Part shown: positions 7,526-10,000 of the stretch, one piece after another
Layout of the letters: every line of letters starts with the position of its first letter
Position numbering within the stretch: the first letter of the stretch is position 1
Assembly (NCBI RefSeq): GCF_042767895.1
Contig: NC_091564.1
Location: forward strand, 41,541,951 to 41,551,950
Origin: Penaeus vannamei
Taxonomy: Eukaryota > Arthropoda > Malacostraca > Decapoda > Penaeidae
Reading direction: 5' to 3'
DNA: 10,000 nt
The notes under the pieces: model-generated
Databases searched by the model: none
What the model was told of the DNA's origin: nothing
What the model saw: the letters and a program-made list of their open reading frames with translations, nothing else
Program-made: the position numbers and the translations under genes

Positions 7526-9396
7526 CATAACGCCTGGATTTTTTCCCCCCATTTCACAACCCTGACCTTCAAGAGTGGCTCAGTGTCTCCCGTGCTCCTA
7601 AAAGCAACCTTGCAAGTGGAGGGACGCGACGTCTGCAAGGAGATCATCAGCGGCTCCAGACCCACAGCTGTTGTCGACTCCTCTGTTATCTGCGCAGGTG
7701 GCGACGGCGTCCACGATACGTGTCAGGTGAGAAAGATGTGTATTCTTGGCGGTTCATTGTAGTGCACGGGTTAAATAAGGCTTAGATTAAATTAAATAAA
7801 GATTGAATAAGGATTAAATAGATCAAGAATACCTGATGAAGTAATATCGAAAACTTTATACAATGCAGGAACCATAGGACTATATTTGAAATATTTTAGG
7901 TGTCAGGTTATCATCGAATATTTTTTTGTTGAAGTCATCCATTGGATTTTTAAAGAGTCTGCGCTTATCAGAACATTTAAACAACGTATTGAGATATAGA
8001 AAACAATAGTTACATGATATAGGAAGACAGTTCGTGGGAGTCAGAACAGCATAGAATTCACCACATGAGGCAGACGTAGTTACGTTGGTATAAACACATG
8101 ACACTTGTTGAGTCGTTAATATTGTCTACGTATTTTGCACCTGTGGGGCTTACGGATGAATATGTATATGGTAAGTCACTTAGGGATACTTAATATTAAT
8201 TAGGAGGATTCTTTCTCATCTGTAACTTTCCAAATCATAAAGAATCGTTCAGGAAAGAATATATATAGTAGTTCTTATCACGTTTCATATCAACCGCCCT
8301 TCTTATATGAAATAACTCGCTCTAATTTTTTTTTTTCATTACGATAATAACACCGACTCTACAATATCAGCCGGTTTGTTAAAATTATGAATATTGGCAT
8401 ACTTGATATTGCATAAGTAAAGAGATAAATGCATATTTTTCAGTCTAGACACGTGTATCAACCGCGTAAATGGATAGATAAATGTATATTGATCAGATGT
8501 ATAGACCGATATGAATTTATTTCTATGTGCATGTCTGTATTTATGAACGTTCATTAGGTCGGACCTCGCACAATTTTAACAAACGGGCCGTTTAACTCCA
8601 AAAACCCAACGGAAAACCATTCGCTCTTCTACAACGCTGTTCTCCATTCTCTCTCGTGTCACCATACTACTCCCTATATGGCCAACCTTTTCATTCCTAC
8701 GTCGCCAACAAAGAGCAACAGTATTGACAATATATAAAGAAAAATGACTGCAGTCGATATAGAATGACACAAGAAGTATCCTAAACCAAATAATAATAAT
8801 AATGATAAAAGAAAGGAAAAGAAAAAAAAGCAACAGACAACTCAGACTGTCAAATCAGCTGTTCCCATTTCATTCATAAAAATATCATCACTCTGTAGGA
8901 GAGTTATGAATGAGAACGAAGATCTTCACAATGCGAGAGACGTACTTAACCGGTATCGAATATATCTTCGTCGTATTTCCCAACTCAACCGGTTTAAATA
9001 CAATCCCACATATTGAGATACTCATTCTCGTTCAATTTTCTACATTCGCCGCAATAAATAGGATTTAAAACATATTTAACACATATTGAGATACTCATTC
9101 TCGTTCAATTTTCTACATTCGCCGCAATAAATAGGATTTAAAACATATTTAACACATATTGAGATATTCATTCTCGTGCATTTTTCTCCACATTCGCCGC
9201 AATAAATTAGATTCGAAATAACATTTGCTAACGCCCTTTTTCTCTCTTTTAGGGGGACTCCGGTGGACCCCTCTACTGCGATGGGGTCGTGGCTGGGGTG
9301 GTGTCCTGGGGTCTCGGCTGCGCTCGCCCTGGCTTCCCTGGGGTCTACACGAACGTCGCCCATTGGCTGGAATGGATCAATGGACACCGGGTGTAG
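628..9396 (+). CDS. Trypsin-like serine protease (S1A), 3' five exons, 5'-partial in window
   Basis: The product cleaves peptide bonds after Lys or Arg. Trypsins of this kind are normally secreted, but the signal peptide is not in the window. The coding sequence joins 628-777, 2145-2225, 2849-2965, 7574-7726 and 9253-9396 (645 nt; 214 residues plus TAG). Seen in the fragment: H57 in TAAHC (residue 22), D102 in GADVAVLQ (72), S195 in GDSGGP (170), S1 aspartate D189 (164), and G216 and G226 (187, 197). Eight Cys match pairs 42-58, 136-201, 168-182 and 191-220. There is no Cys at the usual position 122 (the segment reads VSVAPLP), so a disulfide-linked clip-type N-terminal domain is unlikely. 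About 20 residues of the catalytic domain, including the IVGG-type activation site, plus the propeptide and signal, are missing upstream. A role in digestion or in haemolymph cascades cannot be told apart from this sequence. The frame is intact. Confidence 0.95.
778..1290 (+). repeat. Intron 1, first part: T/G-rich DNA then CT-rich tract
   Basis: After the donor there is a G-run (about 835-846), then a T/G-rich stretch with GTGT and TTTG runs (about 885-1007), then a CT-rich tract with many CCCT variants (about 1008-1290). No coding signal is present. The Leu/Ser/Pro-rich open frames crossing this region, and their Glu/Arg/Gly-rich antisense partners, come from the CT repeat. Confidence 0.88.
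1291..1450. other. GC-rich, CpG-containing unique island in intron 1
   Basis: About 150 bp of complex, CpG-rich sequence lies between a CT tract and a GT tract. Its composition is like the exons, not the surrounding intron. An AG (1308-1309) follows the long pyrimidine tract, and a possible donor gtgacg starts at 1421. These would bound a 111-nt segment, but the gene's frame meets TGA at 1364-1366. The encoded residues do not look like any part of a trypsin. It may be a cryptic or poison exon, an element remnant, or regulatory DNA. I do not recognise it. Confidence 0.4.
1451..1530 (+). repeat. GT microsatellite
   Basis: This is an 80-bp GT repeat with a few GC and TTTT interruptions, in intron 1. 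Confidence 0.93.
1605..1680 (+). repeat. CT microsatellite
   Basis: This is an imperfect CT repeat of about 75 bp in intron 1, on the same strand sense as the tracts at 1-620 and 1008-1290. Confidence 0.9.
1681..1987. repeat. AT-rich stretch with a degenerate repeat of about 51 bp
   Basis: The motif GGATAAnAATAnC, followed by TTTnTTTACTATTT and a T/C-rich stretch, recurs in diverged form near 1685, 1887 and 1941, with weaker likenesses near 1737 and 1836. Spacings are about 52 bp or multiples of 50-52. Copies are too diverged to delimit by eye. No gene is seen. Confidence 0.45.
1988..2111. repeat. 29-bp tandem repeat, about 4 copies
   Basis: The segment CATACCAATTATTGCTAACA recurs starting at 2006, 2035 and 2064, with a partial fourth copy at 2099. 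The spacings are 29, 29 and 35 bp; the last has a 6-bp insertion (AGTATC). The array ends about 34 bp before the exon B acceptor. Confidence 0.93.
2145..2225 (+). CDS. Trypsin exon B: catalytic Asp102
   Basis: This 27-codon exon encodes ERPVVAMIPHEAY and then GADVAVLQ. The first part is the trypsin strand that follows the calcium loop (consensus IxxHExY). The second holds the catalytic Asp at fragment residue 72, in the place of the usual NDIALL motif. The acceptor is AG at 2143-2144 after a short T-rich tract, and the donor is CAG followed by gtgggt. Both ends are phase 0, so EQ from exon A joins directly to ERPV without a gap relative to known trypsins. That leaves no room for an additional constitutive exon from intron 1. 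The exon is too short to stand out as an open frame and was found through the Asp motif. Confidence 0.92.
2226..2340 (+). other. G-rich start of intron 2, G-quadruplex-like
   Basis: The transcribed strand sense has GGG, GGG, GGGGG, GGG and GGGG separated by 1-3 bases at 2263-2286, 38 bases after the exon B donor. This fits the standard four-run G-quadruplex pattern with short loops. Formation is inferred and not shown. Confidence 0.6.
2341..2800 (+). repeat. ATT/ATC trinucleotide repeat filling intron 2
   Basis: About 460 bp of imperfect ATT, ATC and GTT triplets, purest near 2685-2715 and 2755-2771. It gives Ile-rich frames on + and Met- or Asp-rich frames on -, all from the repeat. No gene is seen. 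It ends about 48 bp before exon C. Confidence 0.9.
2849..2965 (+). CDS. Trypsin exon C: linker region and GWG motif
   Basis: This 39-codon exon encodes VAPPFTLGERVSVAPLP, then a Pro/Gly-rich loop, then STCTILGWGTTAE. The Cys (fragment residue 106) is C136, expected to pair with C201 in exon E. GWG is the conserved S1 motif around residues 140-142. In clip-domain proteases a Cys (C122) normally precedes the LP of this region; here that position is Ala, which argues against a tethered regulatory domain. The acceptor is ttcag at 2844-2848. The donor is GAG followed by gtgaga at 2966, a good match to consensus. Both ends are phase 0. A 38-bp repeat unit begins nine bases after the donor. Confidence 0.93.
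2975..3009 (+). repeat. Isolated copy of the 38-bp repeat next to the exon C donor
   Basis: TATGTTGCAAGATCACTGTC and the following GCATGTGGAGTG match the tandem units at 3222-3366. The copy starts nine bases after the splice donor. It runs into the GA tract, which separates it from the main array. Confidence 0.9.
2999..3165 (+). repeat. GA-rich polypurine tract at the start of intron 3
   Basis: This is a purine-only or nearly purine-only stretch: GAGAGT units first, then GAGAGGG variants, then purer GA and GAAA units at about 3113-3153. It has the opposite strand sense to the CT tracts in the upstream intron and intron 1. It can pair in RNA with those and with the CTTT repeat at the end of intron 3. 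Confidence 0.92.
3222..3366 (+). repeat. 38-bp tandem repeat, 4 copies
   Basis: Units start at 3222, 3260, 3298 and 3336, exactly 38 bp apart. They are nearly identical: the first has TGTTGCAT where the others have TGTCGCAT. The last is truncated after GGAGT. With the copy at 2975 the unit occurs five times. Confidence 0.96.
3473..3684 (+). repeat. 26-bp tandem repeat, about 8 copies
   Basis: The core GATGTTGGTGAATTTGCAT recurs at 3481, 3507, 3533, 3559, 3585, 3611, 3637 and 3663, always 26 bp apart. Only the last copy differs, with AAC for AAT and a diverged end. Antisense open frames with a 26-residue period (HQHHFT, NITSHA and similar) are by-products: three 26-bp units make 78 bp, or 26 codons. 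Confidence 0.96.
3685..3928. other. Intron 3 spacer between tandem arrays, no gene seen
   Basis: Unique sequence, T-rich in its first half, between the 26-bp and 64-bp arrays. I see no coding motif, RNA gene or clear element end in it. Confidence 0.6.
3929..6472. repeat. 64-bp minisatellite, about 39 copies
   Basis: The unit contains TTCAGATGCCAGAAAAATAA, then ATGGATGAGAATACAACTTA, then GAGAGCACAATTCCC with CACAAAAG or CGCAAAAG. Counting the conserved CTTAG gives 39 copies. Most are 64 bp, with length changes mainly in the A-run after GCCAGAAAA. Common variants are AAGTGGATGAG with TACGACTT, ATGGACGAG, and CATACTT for CACAATT. The first copy and the 38th carry GTTCCAGATG with GAAGTCGACTT, unlike the inner copies. 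The open frames on both strands at the 3' end of the array, with repeated HFLFFWHLE or REHNSH, are repeat translations. No spacers are present, so this is not a CRISPR array. Confidence 0.97.
6596..6609. promoter_or_regulatory. RFX-type X-box motif
   Basis: GTTACCATGGCAAC is a near-perfect inverted repeat that matches the known RFX factor consensus GTTNCCATGGNAAC at every fixed position. It sits in the CpG-containing island of intron 3. Binding is inferred from the motif alone. Confidence 0.5.
6756..6839 (+). repeat. 16-bp direct repeat with nuclear-receptor half-sites
   Basis: AAGTACAAGGTCAAAA occurs at 6756-6771 and again at 6824-6839, 68 bp apart. Each copy holds AAGGTCA, the extended half-site bound by monomeric nuclear receptors of the FTZ-F1 and ERR types. 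The base before the core differs from their best consensus. The repeat could instead mark an old insertion or duplication. Confidence 0.5.
7201..7346. mobile_element. Possible small foldback or MITE-like element
   Basis: TTACCA or TGGTAA occurs seven times in about 115 bp. TTACCAGTG (7202-7210) and CACTGGTAA (7218-7226) form a perfect 9-bp stem with a 7-base loop, and TTACCATGGTAA (7230-7241) is palindromic. CTGACCACTGGTAAAAT at 7213-7229 is matched, with one mismatch and one gap, by the reverse complement of 7310-7325 (CTGACGATGGTAAAAT), giving imperfect inverted repeats. The right end reads TTAGTGAATCCGGGCCC, a sequence style I associate with ends of non-autonomous elements in invertebrates. 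No target-site duplication was found. Confidence 0.4.
7349..7526 (+). repeat. Poly-T and CTTT microsatellite before exon D
   Basis: T15 (7349-7363) is followed by about 155 bp of CTTT repeat with one extra T near 7452. It ends 47 bp before the exon D acceptor. The Ser/Phe-rich frame on + and the Lys/Glu/Arg-rich frame on - are repeat translations. Confidence 0.97.
7574..7726 (+). CDS. Trypsin exon D: C168-C182 loop and S1-site Asp189
   Basis: This 51-codon exon starts SGSVSPVLLKATLQV and continues to VEGRDVCKEIISG, where the Cys is C168. SSVICAGG follows with C182, and the exon ends DTCQ. The Asp six residues before the active Ser is D189 (fragment residue 164), which gives Lys/Arg specificity. 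Position 190 is Thr and 192 is Gln. The acceptor is AG at 7572-7573; using the next AG at 7574-7575 would break the frame. The donor is CAG followed by gtgaga at 7727. The acceptor lies 47 bases after a CTTT microsatellite, with a shorter TTTTTTCCCCCC tract in between. Both ends are phase 0. Confidence 0.94.
7727..9006. other. Intron 4, AT-rich unique sequence with no gene seen
   Basis: Mostly unrepeated AT-rich DNA. A short degenerate ATTAAATAAGG-like repeat lies near 7770-7822, and an A-rich stretch with four ATA/AAT triplets near 8790-8830. Antisense open frames at 7880-8104, 8339-8554 and 8576-8833 have no recognisable domain or splice context, and I do not call them genes. No tRNA or rRNA is seen. 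Confidence 0.6.
9007..9215. repeat. 73-bp tandem repeat, about 3 copies
   Basis: CACATATTGAGATA starts copies at 9007, 9080 and 9153, each 73 bp apart. The first two are nearly identical. The third is diverged (GATATTCATT, GTGCATTTTTCTCCA) and blends into the sequence before exon E about 37 bp from the acceptor. Antisense, ATTYGCCGC units give a spurious YCGEC motif. Confidence 0.94.
9253..9396 (+). CDS. Trypsin exon E: catalytic Ser195 and C-terminus
   Basis: The last coding exon starts GDSGGPLYC, which holds the oxyanion Gly193, Asp194, the catalytic Ser195 and C201. VVSWGLGCARPGFPGVYT follows, giving S214-W215-G216, C220 and G226. Gly at both 216 and 226 keeps the S1 pocket open for Lys or Arg. 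The protein ends in an amphipathic helix typical of trypsins (WLEWINGHRV) at TAG 9394-9396. The acceptor is tctcttttag at 9243-9252. The catalytic Ser is split from D189 by the phase-0 intron 4, so D189 and S195 are on different exons. Confidence 0.95.
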   Translation, partial: GDSGGPLYCDGVVAGVVSWGLGCARPGFPGVYTNVAHWLEWINGHRV

Positions 9397-9530
9397 GTCC
9401 CGGATGTGAATGGATGCGGAAAATCACGTGTAAAATTCATTCATCTTTTGTTTGGGTGTGTGTGTTGGTGGGGGGGGGGGGGTTGTGGGTTGTGGGGTTT
9501 ACTGTTATAGGGGATGGTAATAAAAAGTTG
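9397..9530 (+). other. Predicted 3' UTR with G-run
   Basis: Sequence after the TAG stop. It contains GGG at 9454-9456, a run of 13 G at 9470-9482, GGG at 9487-9489 and GGGG at 9494-9497, so an RNA G-quadruplex is possible. The 3' end is inferred from the poly(A) signal and is not shown. Confidence 0.55.
9519..9524 (+). promoter_or_regulatory. Poly(A) signal AATAAA (proximal)
   Basis: Canonical AATAAA, 123 bases after the stop. Cleavage 10-30 bases on would fall in the ATT repeat. The downstream sequence is U-rich but lacks a GU-rich element. Confidence 0.6.
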
Positions 9531-9695
9531 GAATTATTATTATTGTTATTATTATTATCATCATCATCATTATTTTCATCGTCAATCATCATCATCATCA
9601 TCGTCAATCATCATTATTATTATTATTATCATTATTATTATTATTATTATTATCAGTATCAGTATCAGTATTATTATTAGTATTAGTATTATTTG
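9531..9695 (+). repeat. ATT/ATC trinucleotide repeat
   Basis: Imperfect ATT and ATC triplets with a CAGTAT variant near 9654-9669. It resembles the repeat in intron 2. Open frames here, including the one that overlaps exon E, are repeat-driven. Confidence 0.93.
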
Positions 9696-9729
9696 ATTTC
9701 CAAGATTAAATCGTCTTTGCTTGTTTGGA

Positions 9730-9735
9730 ATTAAA
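9730..9735 (+). promoter_or_regulatory. Poly(A) signal variant ATTAAA (distal candidate)
   Basis: ATTAAA followed by a U- and GU-rich stretch at about 9752-9780 (GCTTGTTTGTTTTTTTGTGT). That arrangement resembles a functional downstream element better than the one after the proximal signal. Confidence 0.4.
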
Positions 9736-9852
9736 GACCTGGATGCATAAATGCTTGTTTGTTTTTTTGTGTGAGTGTATACCGTATGTACAGTGTGTAT
9801 GTATATATACGTCAAAATAGATGTATGTCGGCCCTGATACTTTCGAAATGTG

Positions 9853-9855
<3 letters not shown>

Positions 9856-9948
<93 letters not shown>

Positions 9949-9963
9949 TGTGTGCGCGTGTGT

Positions 9964-10000
<37 letters not shown>
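9856..10000 (+). repeat. GT microsatellite running off the window
   Basis: GT repeat of at least 145 bp, with interruptions (TTT, CGCG, TTCG) at about 9944-9966. Its right end is outside the window. Confidence 0.97.

Noticed and set aside
7322..7552. Lys/Glu/Arg-rich and Phe/Ser-rich open frames
   Set aside because: They are pure translations of the CTTT microsatellite.
7880..8833. Antisense open frames in intron 4, possibly retroelement remnants
   Set aside because: No reverse transcriptase, endonuclease or other motif could be identified, and their lengths (71-85 residues) are expected by chance.
9076..9387. Antisense frame with paired YCGEC motifs resembling a zinc finger
   Set aside because: It is antisense to exon E and the 73-bp repeat. 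The Cys pattern arises from the repeated ATTYGCCGC segment.

Overview
The window is eukaryotic genomic DNA carrying the 3' part of one trypsin-like serine protease gene (family S1A) on the + strand, in five exons with GT-AG introns: 628-777, 2145-2225, 2849-2965, 7574-7726 and 9253-9396. Joined, they encode 214 residues plus a stop. They start just before the first conserved Cys (chymotrypsin C42) and run to the natural C-terminus. All three catalytic residues, the trypsin-type S1 pocket (D189, G216, G226), the calcium-loop acidic residues and four disulfide pairs are present without stops or frameshifts. The signal peptide, propeptide and IVGG-type activation site must lie upstream of base 1. 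Chymotrypsin numbering is used throughout.

The organism is probably a decapod crustacean, perhaps a penaeid shrimp. This is an inference from the mix of very long dinucleotide and trinucleotide microsatellites with a crustacean-looking trypsin. Other marine invertebrates are not excluded. Nothing suggests bacterial or viral origin.

Layout: 1-627 is the end of an intron, almost entirely CT microsatellite. Intron 1 (778-2144) has GT and CT tracts around a GC-rich island (1291-1450), then an AT-rich stretch ending in a 29-bp tandem repeat. Intron 2 (2226-2848) starts with a G-quadruplex-like stretch and continues as an ATT/ATC repeat. Intron 3 (2966-7573) holds a 38-bp tandem repeat split by a GA tract, a 26-bp tandem repeat (8 copies), a 64-bp minisatellite (about 39 copies, 3929-6472), a more complex segment with a perfect RFX X-box-like palindrome, a small foldback element, and a CTTT microsatellite next to exon 4. 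Intron 4 (7727-9252) is mostly unique AT-rich DNA with a 73-bp tandem repeat near its end. After the stop come a G-run, a poly(A) signal, an ATT/ATC repeat, a second poly(A) signal and a terminal GT microsatellite.

Only one gene is supported. Most long open frames are translations of low-complexity repeats. The points most worth following are the ability of the purine tract at the start of intron 3 to pair with the pyrimidine tract at its end, the pattern of variants across the 64-bp array, the X-box and AAGGTCA half-sites in intron 3, the foldback element, and the GC-rich island in intron 1. No new defence or mobile system was found.
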